From positions 83,857-147,856 of the forward strand of contig JAPLCC010000053.1 in NCBI GenBank assembly GCA_026392415.1: 64,000 bases of DNA, given 5' to 3'. Positions 28,727 through 38,658 of the stretch are shown in pieces (the first letter of the stretch is position 1; the number at the start of each line of letters is the position of its first letter). Source of the DNA: Propionibacteriales bacterium. Lineage in GTDB: Bacteria > Actinomycetota > Actinomycetes > Propionibacteriales > Nocardioidaceae. The notes under the pieces are model-generated. The model made no database searches, was not told the DNA's origin, and was given only the letters and a program-made list of their open reading frames with translations. A program made the translations under genes and the position numbers.

Positions 28727-31700
28727 GCGCTCTCGGCCTCGCGCAACCGCTGGCTGATCACTGCGGAGACGCCGTCGCCGCGCATCGTGACACCGTAGAG
28801 CGCGTCGCCGACCTCCATCGTCCGCTTCTGGTGGGTGATGACCAGGAGCTGGGAGTTCTCACGCAGCTCTTCGTAGATCTCCAGCAGGCGGCCGAGGTTG
28901 GTGTCGTCGAGTGCCGCCTCGACCTCGTCGAGGATGTAGAACGGCGAGGGCCGCGCCTTGAACAGCGCGACGAGGAAGGCCACCGCGACGAGCGACCGCT
29001 CGCCACCGGAGAGCAGCGAGAGCCGCTTGACCTTCTTGCCCGGCGGGCGGGCCTCGACCTCGATGCCGGTGGTCAACATGTTGGACGGGTCCGTGAGGAC
29101 CAGCTTGCCCTCACCACCCGGGAAGAGTCGGGCGAAGGTCTGGTCGAAGGCCTTCGTGACGTCCGCGAACGCCTCGGTGAAGACCTGCTCGACGCGCACG
29201 TCGACGTCCTTGACGATGTCGAGCAGGTCCTTGCGGGTGGCCCGCAGGTCCTCCAGCTGCTCGGAGAGGAACTGGTGACGCTCCTCCATCGCGCTGAACT
29301 CCTCCAGCGCCAGCGGGTTCACCCGGCCGAGCATGTTCAGCGCGCGTTCGGCAGACCGCAACCGCTTGATCTGCTCCTCGCGGACGAACGGAACGGTCTT
29401 CGGCTCAGCGTCCTCGTCGGTGACGGTGTCGGTGTCGGTGGCCGGCGTTGGCGCTGCGGCCTCGTCCTCGGGGACGTACAGGATCGGGACGGGCAGGTCG
29501 GGGCCGTACTCGGCCACGAGACCGTCGGCCTCCAGTCCGAGCTCCTCGAGCGCCTTGGTCTCGATCTGCTCGATCCGCATCCGCTGCTGGGTGCGCGCCA
29601 TCTCGTCGCGGTGCACCGAACTGACCAGTTCCTCGTGCTCACGACCGAGGTCCCGCAGCGACTGACGCACGCCCATCAGCTCCTGCTCGCGACCGCGGCG
29701 GGAGTCCTCGACGGCCTGGCGCCGCTGCGACGCCTGCTCGACGGAGTCCTCGAGGCGGGCGAGCACGAACGTCACCGCCGTGGCGACGGCCTGACCAGCG
29801 CGGCCCTCGGCGATGAGGCGGGCTCGACGCTCAGCGGCACGGGCGCGAGCCTGTCGTTCGGCCTCGGCGGCCTTGCGCATCTGGTCGACGCGGCCGTGCA
29901 GCGCGCGGCCCCGCTCCTCGGAGGTACGCAGCGCGAGCCGCGCCTCCATCTCGGCCTGACGCGCGGCGCGGGTGACCTCGACCAGACGCTCCTGCTCGGT
30001 CGTGTCGGGCTCCTCCTCGCCGTCCTCCTCGGCACTGGCGAGGCGCTGCTCGAGCTCGGCCAGACCGACGAGGGCCTGCTCACGCGACGTCTCGGCCTGC
30101 GCGATCGCCTCGGTCATCCGCTCGGCCTCGGCACGCGCGGCGCGAGCCAGCGAGCCGTGCTGGCCGAGCTCCTCGGCGACCGCGGCGAGGGTGGCGTCGG
30201 ACTCGTGGAGCTTCGCCAGGGCCACGTCGACGCGCTGCTGTGCGGCCGACCGCTCGCTCTCGATGCGGGCGAGATCGAAGGACAACCGTTCGGCCGAGGC
30301 GACCGCCTCGGCCAGCGACGTGGTGGCCTCGTCGACGGCGGCCTGGATCTCGATCAGGCTCTGGCTGGCGTTCGAGCCACCGGACGCGAAGTGCGCGCCG
30401 AGCAGGTCGCCGTCGCGGGTGACCGCCACGACGTCGGGCAGGTCGGCGACGAGGGACCGGGCCGCAGCCAGGTCGTCGACGACCGCGATCTTGCGCAGCA
30501 GACGGTTCAGCGCCGGGCGGACCTGGGCCGGGCAGTCGACGACCGAGGCGGCGTACGACGCACCGCCGGGCAGGCCGGGCCACTGGCCGATGTCCTCGGC
30601 CTCTCCCCCGCCGAGCAACAGTCCGGCGCGGCCGAGGTCGTCGGACTTGAGGTGGTCGATCGCCGCGAGCGCCGTGTCGGCGTCGGTGACGGCCACGGCA
30701 TCGGCGGCAGCGCCGAGCGCGGCCGCCACGGCACTTTCGTAGCCGGAACGGACGTTGATCAGAGCGGCGACCGAGCCGAGCAGTCCGGAGACCGTGTCGC
30801 TGGCGGCGAGCAGCGCGCCGGCGCCGTCCTTGCGGGCGAGGCCGATCTCGAGCGCTTCCTTGCGGGCGGTCAGTCCGGCCTTCTCGCGGTCGGCCTGCTG
30901 TGCCTCCTCGCGGAGCTTGGTCAGCCGCTCGACGAGATCGTCGAGCTGGGCCACCGCGGCCTCGTGCTCGGAGTCGAGCCCCTCCTCGCCGGCGTCCAGT
31001 CCTGCGACGCGGGTCTCGAGGGCGGTGAAGTCGCGCTGGGCCTTGTCGGCCCGGGTCGTGGCATCGGCACGGGCCGTCGAGAGCCGACCGATCTCCTCCT
31101 CGGCTGCGCTGGCGCGCGAGCGGAGCGTGTTGACCTGGCCGTGCAGTCGGGCCAGTCCCTCGCGGCGGTCGGCTGCGGCACGGAGCAGGCCGGCGACACG
31201 GCGCTCCTCGGCAGCTGCCGCCTCCTCAGCAGTACGACGGCCCTGGACCGCCGTTTCGAGAGCTGTCTGCTGCTCGGCGACCTGGGCGACGATCTCGGAC
31301 TCGTGCTCGGCGAGGCGGGCAGCCTCGGCCTCGAGCTCGTCAGGATCACGGCCGTCCGGGGTGCCGTCGGCGTCGGCCGCGCCGGCGGCGTTGCGCACCC
31401 GCTCGGCAGCAAGGCTCTGGGTGCCGCGGAACCGCTCGCGCAGCGCGTTGAGCGAGGACAGGGTCTCCTGGGCGGCGGAGAGTGCCGGCAGGTCCTCGCG
31501 CAGCGCCGCCTCGAGGGCGGCCTCGTGCTCACGAGCGGCCGCGACAGCGGTCTCGACCTCGACGCGGCGGGCGACCAGCACGCTCTCGTCGGCGAGCTCC
31601 TGCTCGAGCGCGGTCCGGGCGGTGACCAGATCATCGGCCAGCAGCCGTGCCTTGGCGTCGCGGACATCGGCCTGGACGGTGGCCGCGCGGCGCGCGACCT

Positions 31701-32328
31701 CGGCCTGGCGGCCCAGTGGCTTGAGCTGACGACGGATCTCGCTCAGCAGGTCATTGAGGCGGGTGAGATTGCCCTCGGTGGAATCGAGCTTGCGGAGCGC
31801 CTTCTCCTTGCGCTTGCGGTGCTTGAGGACACCAGCCGCTTCCTCGATGAAGCCCCGGCGGTCCTCGGGCGTCGCATGCAGGATCGTGTCGAGCTGGCCC
31901 TGGCCGACGATGACGTGCATCTCGCGACCGATGCCCGAGTCACTGAGCAGCTCCTGGACGTCGAGCAGCCGGCACGGGGTGCCGTTGATGGCGTACTCCG
32001 AGCCCCCGGTGCGGAACATCGTCCGGCTGATGGTGACCTCGGCGTAGTCGATCGGCAGCGCACCGTCGGAGTTGTCGATCGTCAACATCACCTCGGCGCG
32101 CCCGAGGGGCGGGCGGCCGGTCGTACCGGCGAAGATGACGTCGTCCATCTTCCCGCCGCGCAGGCTCTTGGCGCTGGCCTCGCCCATGACCCAGGCAAGG
32201 GCGTCGACGACATTGGACTTGCCGGAGCCGTTGGGCCCCACGATGCAGGTGATCCCCGGCTCGAGCTGCAAGGTCGTCGCGGAGGCGAAGGACTTGAACC
32301 CCTTGAGGGTCAGGCTCTTCAGATACAC
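28723..32328 (-). CDS. smc: Chromosome segregation ATPase SMC
   Basis: 1201 residues, full length for bacterial SMC. Walker A GPNGSGKS at 31-38; two long coiled coils rich in Ala, Glu and Arg flank a hinge at about 500-650 (GYESAVAAALGAAADAVAV); the C-terminal head has LLSGGERSLVAVAFL and YILDEVEAALDD (signature and Walker B). It is the ATPase of the SMC-ScpAB condensin. ATG 32328. Extended antisense frames on the plus strand across this gene are by-products of GC-rich codon use. Confidence 0.98.
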   Translation of the reverse strand: MYLKSLTLKGFKSFASATTLQLEPGITCIVGPNGSGKSNVVDALAWVMGEASAKSLRGGKMDDVIFAGTTGRPPLGRAEVMLTIDNSDGALPIDYAEVTISRTMFRTGGSEYAINGTPCRLLDVQELLSDSGIGREMHVIVGQGQLDTILHATPEDRRGFIEEAAGVLKHRKRKEKALRKLDSTEGNLTRLNDLLSEIRRQLKPLGRQAEVARRAATVQADVRDAKARLLADDLVTARTALEQELADESVLVARRVEVETAVAAAREHEAALEAALREDLPALSAAQETLSSLNALRERFRGTQSLAAERVRNAAGAADADGTPDGRDPDELEAEAARLAEHESEIVAQVAEQQTALETAVQGRRTAEEAAAAEERRVAGLLRAAADRREGLARLHGQVNTLRSRASAAEEEIGRLSTARADATTRADKAQRDFTALETRVAGLDAGEEGLDSEHEAAVAQLDDLVERLTKLREEAQQADREKAGLTARKEALEIGLARKDGAGALLAASDTVSGLLGSVAALINVRSGYESAVAAALGAAADAVAVTDADTALAAIDHLKSDDLGRAGLLLGGGEAEDIGQWPGLPGGASYAASVVDCPAQVRPALNRLLRKIAVVDDLAAARSLVADLPDVVAVTRDGDLLGAHFASGGSNASQSLIEIQAAVDEATTSLAEAVASAERLSFDLARIESERSAAQQRVDVALAKLHESDATLAAVAEELGQHGSLARAARAEAERMTEAIAQAETSREQALVGLAELEQRLASAEEDGEEEPDTTEQERLVEVTRAARQAEMEARLALRTSEERGRALHGRVDQMRKAAEAERQARARAAERRARLIAEGRAGQAVATAVTFVLARLEDSVEQASQRRQAVEDSRRGREQELMGVRQSLRDLGREHEELVSSVHRDEMARTQQRMRIEQIETKALEELGLEADGLVAEYGPDLPVPILYVPEDEAAAPTPATDTDTVTDEDAEPKTVPFVREEQIKRLRSAERALNMLGRVNPLALEEFSAMEERHQFLSEQLEDLRATRKDLLDIVKDVDVRVEQVFTEAFADVTKAFDQTFARLFPGGEGKLVLTDPSNMLTTGIEVEARPPGKKVKRLSLLSGGERSLVAVAFLVALFKARPSPFYILDEVEAALDDTNLGRLLEIYEELRENSQLLVITHQKRTMEVGDALYGVTMRGDGVSAVISQRLREAESA

Positions 32329-32531
32329 GCAATCTCCCCTGTGTCCGCTTTTTGGTCAGTTCCAGTGCACACGTGTCGGTGTGCCGGACACGGGCGGTCG
32401 ATCCTGTCAGGTCATGCAGGCTCGGACCGTCGCGGGGGAAGCTCGGCGGCAACAGGCTACCCCGCGGGAGGTCCGGATTCGCGCATCCGGGTGTCCTCGT
32501 CGACGTGGGCGACCTCGATCGGGAAAAGACG

Positions 32532-32562
32532 GGACCACCGTCGCGGAGTGCGAGGGTGGTCC
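32532..32562 (-). terminator. Terminator after the small coiled-coil gene
   Basis: Stem GGACCACC (32532-32539) with GGTGGTCC (32555-32562), containing an inner TCGC/GCGA helix. On the minus strand it is followed by a T-rich TCTTTTCCC stretch, the best intrinsic-terminator tail in the window. Located 15 bases beyond the stop at 32577. Confidence 0.8.
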
Positions 32563-32576
32563 GGGGTGAAAGCAGG

Positions 32577-32774
32577 TCAGGCGGGCTGCATCTCCGCAGC
32601 GTCGCTCGTGAGGATCTCGGCCGCACGTGCCGACATCAACTTGTCGTTCTCCTCGGACAGACGGAGGACGAGGGACTCCAGCTCGGCGACCCGGCTGCGC
32701 AGACGAGAATTCTCGAGAGCGAGGCGAGGGTCGCGGAGGTCGCTGTTCAGGTGTCCGATCAGCGCCTTGGCCAT
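32577..32774 (-). CDS. Small coiled-coil protein, function unknown
   Basis: 65 residues from ATG 32774, with GGAAGG 9 bases upstream. MAKALIGHLNSDLRDPRLALENSRLRSRVAELESLVLRLSEENDKLMSA is a heptad-patterned coiled coil with a nearly perfect leucine/valine register. It has its own terminator and lies between mutM and smc. It may be an actinobacterial family; I do not know a function. A role beside SMC is conjecture. Confidence 0.72.
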   Translation of the reverse strand: MAKALIGHLNSDLRDPRLALENSRLRSRVAELESLVLRLSEENDKLMSARAAEILTSDAAEMQPA

Positions 32775-32836
32775 GAAGTTGAGCCTTCCGGTTCGGGGGT
32801 CGGCCCGGGGTGGGGGCCGTCTCCAAGAGTCCCACT

Positions 32837-33700
32837 TCAGCGTGCGCGGGTCAATCTGGGAGCGGGTTGACATCGCGGACAGAAATACGAGGACCGGTTC
32901 ATGAAGGCCACGCGACGGATCGCCTGACCGCACCGGTCGCACGGCTCGTCCTCGCGCCCGTAGGCATGGAGCGAGCGATCGAAGTAGCCCGACTCGCCGT
33001 TCACGTTCACGTAGAGCGCGTCGAAGGACGTGCCGCCCTGGGCGAGCGCAGCCCCCATCACCTCGCGGGCATGGCGCAGAAGCTCCACGGCCTGTTTGCG
33101 CGTGAGTCGCTCCCCCGGCCGTTCGCCGTGCAGGCCCGCGCGCCACAGCGCCTCGTCGGCATAGATGTTGCCGACGCCGGAGATCAGGCCCTGGTCGAGC
33201 AGCAGGCGCTTGACGCCGGAGGTGCGCTTGCGAAGCCGGGCGATGAACAGCTCGTCGTCGAACTCGGGGTCCATCGGGTCGCGCGCGATGTGCGCGATCT
33301 CCGGTGGCAGCTCGGCCCCTCCGAGAGAGACCGACAGGCCACCGAACATCCGCTGGTCGACGAACCGGAGCTGGCGTCCCTCGGCTGCGCCGTCGAGCAG
33401 GAATCGCACGCGCAGGTGGCGCTCAGCGGGCACCTCGGCCGGCTGGACCAGCATCTGGCCGCTCATTCCGAGGTGGCCGAGGATCGCGTCTCCGTTGTCC
33501 AGGGGGAGCCAGAGGTACTTGCCCCGCCGACGGGCGCCGTCGATGCGGCGGCCGGTCAGTGCTGCGACAAAGCCCGAGGCGCCGCCGGGGTGGCGGCGGA
33601 CGGGACGGTCGTGGAGGACCTCGATCGCGGTGATCGTCGCGCCGACGACGTGGCGCTCGAGACCCGCACGGACGACCTCGACCTCGGGAAGTTCGGGCAC
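32837..33700 (-). CDS. mutM: Formamidopyrimidine-DNA glycosylase (Fpg/MutM)
   Basis: Excises 8-oxoguanine and FapyG and nicks the strand. 287 residues. PELPEVE directly after the GTG start 33700 supplies the catalytic Pro and Glu; RRGKYLWL holds the conserved Lys. The H2TH motif region ([25 protein letters not shown]) and the C-terminal zinc finger (CDRCGQ ... CPRCQ) are complete. Lies 19 bases downstream of rnc on the same strand, the usual rnc-mutM order. Confidence 0.97.
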   Translation of the reverse strand: MPELPEVEVVRAGLERHVVGATITAIEVLHDRPVRRHPGGASGFVAALTGRRIDGARRRGKYLWLPLDNGDAILGHLGMSGQMLVQPAEVPAERHLRVRFLLDGAAEGRQLRFVDQRMFGGLSVSLGGAELPPEIAHIARDPMDPEFDDELFIARLRKRTSGVKRLLLDQGLISGVGNIYADEALWRAGLHGERPGERLTRKQAVELLRHAREVMGAALAQGGTSFDALYVNVNGESGYFDRSLHAYGREDEPCDRCGQAIRRVAFMNRSSYFCPRCQPAPRLTRAR

Positions 33701-33719
33701 GGCGAGAGGCGGTGGAAGC

Positions 33720-34511
33720 TCAGCTGCCGGCCGCGAGCGGGCGGCCGTGGGCGTCGAGGCCGAGGTCGGCGGCGATCTCGCCGTACGCCGTCTCCGCGGC
33801 ACCCTGCTCGGCTTCCTTCTTCGAGCGTCCGGTGCCGTTGCCGTACAGCCGGTCGCCCACACGCACCTGGGCGGTGAAGGTCTTCAGGTGGTCCGGCCCG
33901 TCGTCCTCGATGACGTACTCCGGCACACCGAGAGTCTGCTCGGCAGCGAGCTCCTGCAGCGACGTCTTCCAGTCGAGACCCGCACCGAGGGCCGAAGCAG
34001 CCTCGATGAGCGGGTCGAACAGTCGGTGCACGACCTCGGAGGAGGTGGTGATGCCGCCGCCGCTGAGGTGGATGGCGCCGATGACCGCTTCGACGGTGTC
34101 GGACAGGATCGAGGCCTTGTCGCGACCGCCGGTGGCTTCCTCGCCGCGGCCCAGCTTGATGTGGGCACCGAGGCCCAGGTCGCGGGCGACCCCGGCCAGC
34201 GCACGGGCGTTGACGACCGCCGCGCGGAGCTTGGCGAGCCGGCCCTCGGAGAGGTCCGGGTGGATCAGGTACAGCGTTTCGGTGACGACGACGCCGAGCA
34301 CCGAGTCACCGAGGAACTCCAGCCGTTCGTTGGTCGGAAGACCACCGTTCTCGTAGGCGTAGGAGCGATGCGTCAGAGCGCGGTCGAGCAGCTCGGGGTC
34401 CAGCGTGGGGTCCCCGAGCGCTCGACGCAGCTCGACGTAGTCGGTGATGCTGAAGGCCTCAGAGGACCTGGCGACGGGCGCCGCGCGCGCCGTACTGGCC
34501 GCACGTGCCAC
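33720..34511 (-). CDS. rnc: Ribonuclease III
   Basis: Double-strand-specific endonuclease for rRNA and mRNA processing. Signature [18 protein letters not shown], the acidic [16 protein letters not shown] motif and the C-terminal dsRBD ([29 protein letters not shown]) are all present. The start is uncertain: no start codon lies close to the conserved region ([14 protein letters not shown]). The nearest in-frame ones are GTG 34511 and 34517, giving ~263 residues and a 53-base overlap with rpmF. Translation coupled to rpmF is likely. Confidence 0.93.
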   Translation of the reverse strand: MARAASTARAAPVARSSEAFSITDYVELRRALGDPTLDPELLDRALTHRSYAYENGGLPTNERLEFLGDSVLGVVVTETLYLIHPDLSEGRLAKLRAAVVNARALAGVARDLGLGAHIKLGRGEEATGGRDKASILSDTVEAVIGAIHLSGGGITTSSEVVHRLFDPLIEAASALGAGLDWKTSLQELAAEQTLGVPEYVIEDDGPDHLKTFTAQVRVGDRLYGNGTGRSKKEAEQGAAETAYGEIAADLGLDAHGRPLAAGS

Positions 34512-34644
34512 AGGCACGGTGCGGGAGGTGCTTGGCACCGCACGCCGGGTTGGCACAGGTGACCAGCACCGGGGCGACGGCCTTCCACGCAGAACGACGG
34601 TGCCGCGTGTTGCTGCGCGACATCTTCCGCTTCGGAACAGCCAT
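34459..34644 (-). CDS. rpmF: 50S ribosomal protein L32, zinc-binding form
   Basis: 61 residues, [21 protein letters not shown] start. Four cysteines (CANPAC ... CGTCG) make the C+ zinc ribbon. Zinc-independent paralogues, when present in actinobacteria, lie in Zur-controlled clusters elsewhere. ATG 34644 has AGGAG close upstream. Follows the DUF177 gene by 34 bases, the universal yceD-rpmF pairing. Confidence 0.97.
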   Translation of the reverse strand: MAVPKRKMSRSNTRHRRSAWKAVAPVLVTCANPACGAKHLPHRACGTCGQYGARGARRQVL

Positions 34645-34678
34645 GTCTTCTCCTTGAGTCGTGACGCTCGGTTGAGCG

Positions 34679-35242
34679 TTAGTCCGTGGGGTCCTGCTCG
34701 AGCTCGGTCAGTGCTGCCCAGCGGGGGTCGATCGCAGCCTCGTGCATGTGATCCGGGTCGTCCGCCAGCCGTGCGCCACATTCGACACACAACCCCGGAC
34801 AGTCGTCCTCACACAGCGGCTGGAACGGCAGTGCAAGCACCACCGCGTCCCGCAGCAGCGGCTCCAGGTCGACCAGGTCGTCCCGCAGCATGCTGACCTC
34901 GTCGTCCTCTTCCGCGTCTGCGGAATCCCGGATGTCGTCGTAGACGAACAGTTCCTGGAAACTCACCACGAGGTCGTCGTGGATCGGTTCCAGGCACCGC
35001 GCACACTCACCGTCCAGCCCGGCTTGCGCCGTACCGGTGATGAGCACACCTTCCATGACCGCTTCCATGCGCAGGTCGAGTTCGACCGGCGCGCCTTCGG
35101 GTACGGCAAGGACTTCGATGCCCAGATCTGCCGGAGCCGGAACTGTCAGTGTCACTTCACGCTGGGACCCCGGGCGGCGGCCGAGCTCGCGTGTATCGAG
35201 CACGAGCGGCGCTCTCGGGTCCAGGTCGTTCAGGTGAATCAC
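34679..35242 (-). CDS. DUF177 (YceD-like) protein
   Basis: 187 residues. YceD/DUF177 proteins precede rpmF in nearly all bacteria; links to 23S rRNA and plastid ribosome assembly are known in plants. Here [10 protein letters not shown] and [16 protein letters not shown] provide cysteines for a probable metal site. Starts at GTG 35242 ([20 protein letters not shown]) and at TTG 35260 are both possible; I favour the GTG because family homology begins there. A TAGGAT hexamer at 35273-35278 may be its -10. Confidence 0.88.
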   Translation of the reverse strand: MIHLNDLDPRAPLVLDTRELGRRPGSQREVTLTVPAPADLGIEVLAVPEGAPVELDLRMEAVMEGVLITGTAQAGLDGECARCLEPIHDDLVVSFQELFVYDDIRDSADAEEDDEVSMLRDDLVDLEPLLRDAVVLALPFQPLCEDDCPGLCVECGARLADDPDHMHEAAIDPRWAALTELEQDPTD

Positions 35243-35315
35243 TTCCAGGTCCGGGCACAACAGATCGGATCAATCCTAGGGTCAGCGCTCTGACCGGGCA
35301 AAACGCGGTCGACCC

Positions 35316-35807
35316 TCACTGCTGGCCCGACCGCTCGGCGAGGCGCGCGACGAGGCGCGCGTGCACCGCGGGCGGCACCAGTCCCGACACGTCTCCCCCC
35401 AGGGAGGCGACCTCCTTGACGAGGCTGGAGGACACGTAGCCGAGCGAGGCCGTGGTCGGGACGAACACCGTCTCCACTCCGGTCAGGTGGGCGTTCATCT
35501 GCGCCATCGGAAGCTCGTACTCGTAGTCGTTGCCGCCGCGCAGACCCTTCACGATCGCCTGCACCTCCCGCTCGCGGCAGAAGTCCACGATCAGGCCGGT
35601 GAAGCCCATCACCGTGACGTTGGGGAGGTCGGCACACGCCTCGCGCAGCATCTCGAGGCGCTCGTCGGGGTCGAAGAGGCGCGACTTCGAGAAGTTCGTG
35701 CCGGTGGCCACGATCAGTTCGTCGAACAGCGCAGCCGCCCGCCGGAAGATGTCGACGTGGCCGTTGGTGACCGGGTCGAAGGAGCCGGGGCACACCGCGC
35801 GGGTCAT
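35316..35807 (-). CDS. coaD: Phosphopantetheine adenylyltransferase
   Basis: Penultimate step of coenzyme A synthesis. 163 residues. [15 protein letters not shown] carries the nucleotidyltransferase TxGH-type motif (TNGH), and [16 protein letters not shown] plus [24 protein letters not shown] carry the ISSTxVR-like loop. The ATG overlaps the rsmD stop (ATGA), as in many bacteria. Confidence 0.97.
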   Translation of the reverse strand: MTRAVCPGSFDPVTNGHVDIFRRAAALFDELIVATGTNFSKSRLFDPDERLEMLREACADLPNVTVMGFTGLIVDFCREREVQAIVKGLRGGNDYEYELPMAQMNAHLTGVETVFVPTTASLGYVSSSLVKEVASLGGDVSGLVPPAVHARLVARLAERSGQQ

Positions 35808-36391
35808 GGGGCGAGGCTATCGGTCGCCTCAGCCAGCCAGAGGACGGTCTCGCCGTACTTCTTCTGGCGACGCTTGCCGGGCCTCGGCTCCAATCCGGTG
35901 GGCCACGTCGGCTCGGGACTGCGGCGCGAGCGCTCGATGACCACCAGGGCACCCTCGGCCAACCACCCCTGCTCGCCCAGGAGCGCGAGGTCACGCGCGA
36001 GATCGTCCTCGTCGAGCGGGTAGGGCGGGTCGGAGAAGACCACGTCGAACGGCGCCGCCGGTCGCTCGGACAGCACCGTCGTCACCGAGCGGGCGACCAC
36101 GTCAGCTGCGTCACATCCGATGCTGCGGGCGTTGGCGCGGATCAGGTCGGCCGTCCGACGGTCCGACTCGACCAGGGTGATGTGGGCGGCACCGCGGGAC
36201 CAGGCCTCGAGCCCGATCGCGCCGGAGCCGGCGTACAGGTCGAGGAACCGGAGCTCCTGCAGCGAGCCCGCCCAGGCGTCGATCGCGGAGAACAGCGCTT
36301 CGCGCACCCGGTCGCTGGTCGGGCGGGTCTGGTCGCCCCTGGGTGTCTGGAGGCGGCGCCCACCGGCCACGCCGGAGATGATGCGGGTCAT
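35804..36391 (-). CDS. rsmD: 16S rRNA (guanine966-N2)-methyltransferase RsmD
   Basis: 195 residues. [37 protein letters not shown] is the classic RsmD start; [19 protein letters not shown] is AdoMet motif I, and FSDPPYPL gives the catalytic DPPY tetrapeptide. ATG 36391 lies 7 bases after the recG stop, so recG-rsmD-coaD form one transcription unit. Confidence 0.97.
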   Translation of the reverse strand: MTRIISGVAGGRRLQTPRGDQTRPTSDRVREALFSAIDAWAGSLQELRFLDLYAGSGAIGLEAWSRGAAHITLVESDRRTADLIRANARSIGCDAADVVARSVTTVLSERPAAPFDVVFSDPPYPLDEDDLARDLALLGEQGWLAEGALVVIERSRRSPEPTWPTGLEPRPGKRRQKKYGETVLWLAEATDSLAP

Positions 36392-36398
36392 CGGAGCA

Positions 36399-38654
36399 TC
36401 ACGACCTGTCCACGAAGTCGGCCTGCTGTGACCGCTCCAGATCGAGTACGGCGGCCGCCAGGTCCGCCGCGTGGGCGAGGTCCGGGTCCTGGTCGAGCAG
36501 ACCCTCGGCGGCGGCCCGTGCAGCGACGATGGTGTCCTCGTCGCGCAGCACGCGGAGGTTCTCGAGGCTGGAGCGACGACCGGCCTGCGAGGCGCCGAGC
36601 ACGTCGCCCTCGCGCCGTTGTTCGAGGTCGTAGCGGCTGAGCAGGAACCCGTCGGTCGTGGAGGCGACAGCGTCCAGGCGATCGCGGGCGGGGGTGCCGA
36701 TCTCGCCATGGCTCACCAGCAGACAGAGTCCGGGGAAGCCACCCCGGCCGACGCGCCCGCGCAGCTGGTGGAGCTGGGAGATGCCGAACCGGTCGGCATC
36801 GAGGATCACCATGGCCGTCGCATTGGCGACGTCGACACCGACCTCGATCACTGTCGTCGAGACCAGCACGTCGAGCTCGCCGGCGGCGAAGGCCCGCATG
36901 GTGGCGTCCTTCTCGTCGCTGGCCAGGCGCCCGTGGAGGCGGCCGAGCTTCAGTCCGGCGAGGGGACCGTCGGCCAGTGCCGCCACGACCTCCTCGACCG
37001 CTGCTGCACTCGGCGGTGGCGCGACCACCACCTCGTCGTCCTCCCCCGCCACGTCGACGGCGTCGACCTGGCCGGCCTCTGCCTCGTCGCCGGAGATCCG
37101 CGGGCACACGACATAGACCTGATGGCCCTTCTCGACCTCCTCGCGCACCCGCGCCCAGACCCGGTCCATCCACCCCGGCTGCTCGGCCAACGGCACGACG
37201 TTGGTCTGGATGGGGGCACGCCCGGCGGGCAGCTCGGTCAGCGTGGACGACTCGAGGTCGCCGAACACGGTCATCGCGACGGTGCGCGGGATCGGGGTCG
37301 CGGTCATGACCAGCAGGTGTGGCGGGTTGATGGCCTTGTCGGTGAGGGCGGCGCGCTGCTCGACACCGAAGCGGTGCTGCTCGTCGACCACGACGAGGCC
37401 GAGGTCGGCGAAGAAGACGTTGTCCTGGAGCAGCGCATGGGTGCCGATGACGATGCCGGCCTCGCCGCTCGCGATCCGCGACAGCGGTGCCGTGCGCTGG
37501 GTCTTGTTCATCGAACCGGTGAGCAGCTCGACGTGGGTGCCGGCACCGGATCCGAAGATCGTGCCGCCCATGGCCAGGTCGCCGAGCATGGTGACGATCG
37601 AGCGGTAGTGCTGCTGTGCGAGCACCTCGGTCGGGGCGAGCAACGCCGCCTGGCCGCCGGAGTCGACCACGCGCAGCATCGCCCGCAGGGCCACCAGCGT
37701 CTTTCCGGAGCCGACCTCGCCCTGGAGCAGACGATTCATCGGGTGCGCCTCGGCGAGGTCCCGGTCGATCTGGGCACCGACCTCGACCTGCCCGCCGGTG
37801 AGCTCAAAGGGGAGCCGGCTGTCGAAGTCGCCCAGCAGGGCGCCGTCACCGCCCGCGCGGACGGTCGCCCCGAGCGCCCGCGTCGCGCGACGTCTGCGGC
37901 CGAGCACCAACTGGGTGACCAGGGCCTCTTCGAAACGGAAGCGGTGGTGGGCACGCACGACCTGCTCGCGGTCCTCCGGCTGGTGGACCCAGTCGTAGGC
38001 GTCCTGAACGTCGATGACGTCGTACTCGTCGCGAATGGGGACCGGGATGACATCGACGATCTCCTCGACCACGGACCGAGCGAACTTCACGGCGCGGGCG
38101 ACGTCCCAGGACTCCAGACCCTTGGTGAGCGGGTAGATCGGATAGAAGGCGCCGACGTCGAGGACGTCCTCGGCCAGGGCACCGTCCTCGCCCTCGGCAC
38201 CGTCGCCGAGCCCGAAGATGGTCAGTTGCGGGTTGACGAGCTGCCACTGGTCGCGGAACCGGTCGGCCTTGCCCAGGAAGATGCCCCGGTTGCCGACCGC
38301 CACCCGCTTGGCATGCCAGGCCGCCGTGCCGGCATGGCGAGCGAAGAACGTCATCTTGAGGCTCGGTCCGTCAGTGCGGAGCAGCGCCTCGACCCGCGCA
38401 GCCGGACGGCCCGTGCGACGGTCGGTGTAGGTCACTGTGCGGCAGTCGGTGATCTCGCCGACCACGCAGAGCATCTGGCCGACGCGGAGGTCCTCGACCT
38501 TCGTCAGCGAGCCCGTCTCGAGATAGCGCCGCGGGAAGTGCCGCAGCAGGTCACCCACGGTGTGCAGGCCCAGGCCGTCACTGAATTTCTTGCGCTTGGC
38601 CGGGGTCGCCGCGCCGAGCACGGTCGTCAGCGACGAGTCGAAGGTGATCGCCAT
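36399..38654 (-). CDS. recG: ATP-dependent DNA helicase RecG
   Basis: Branch-migration helicase for stalled forks and recombination intermediates. 751 residues. OB-type wedge domain about 60-160, helicase motifs LLQGEVGSGKTLVALRAM (I), VVVDEQHRFGV (II, DEQH), MTATPIPRT (III), and QLRGRVGRG (VI). An acidic insertion VDAVDVAGEDDEVVVAPPPSAA sits between motifs III and IV, as in related actinobacteria. ATG 38654 is 4 bases after the upstream gene's stop. Confidence 0.97.
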   Translation of the reverse strand: MAITFDSSLTTVLGAATPAKRKKFSDGLGLHTVGDLLRHFPRRYLETGSLTKVEDLRVGQMLCVVGEITDCRTVTYTDRRTGRPAARVEALLRTDGPSLKMTFFARHAGTAAWHAKRVAVGNRGIFLGKADRFRDQWQLVNPQLTIFGLGDGAEGEDGALAEDVLDVGAFYPIYPLTKGLESWDVARAVKFARSVVEEIVDVIPVPIRDEYDVIDVQDAYDWVHQPEDREQVVRAHHRFRFEEALVTQLVLGRRRRATRALGATVRAGGDGALLGDFDSRLPFELTGGQVEVGAQIDRDLAEAHPMNRLLQGEVGSGKTLVALRAMLRVVDSGGQAALLAPTEVLAQQHYRSIVTMLGDLAMGGTIFGSGAGTHVELLTGSMNKTQRTAPLSRIASGEAGIVIGTHALLQDNVFFADLGLVVVDEQHRFGVEQRAALTDKAINPPHLLVMTATPIPRTVAMTVFGDLESSTLTELPAGRAPIQTNVVPLAEQPGWMDRVWARVREEVEKGHQVYVVCPRISGDEAEAGQVDAVDVAGEDDEVVVAPPPSAAAVEEVVAALADGPLAGLKLGRLHGRLASDEKDATMRAFAAGELDVLVSTTVIEVGVDVANATAMVILDADRFGISQLHQLRGRVGRGGFPGLCLLVSHGEIGTPARDRLDAVASTTDGFLLSRYDLEQRREGDVLGASQAGRRSSLENLRVLRDEDTIVAARAAAEGLLDQDPDLAHAADLAAAVLDLERSQQADFVDRS

Positions 38655-38658
38655 CGGG

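Noticed and set aside
28831..32904. Very long open frame on the plus strand across smc
   Set aside because: It is antisense to smc, whose Walker A, hinge and signature motifs are unambiguous. Long antisense frames are expected from GC-rich third codon positions.
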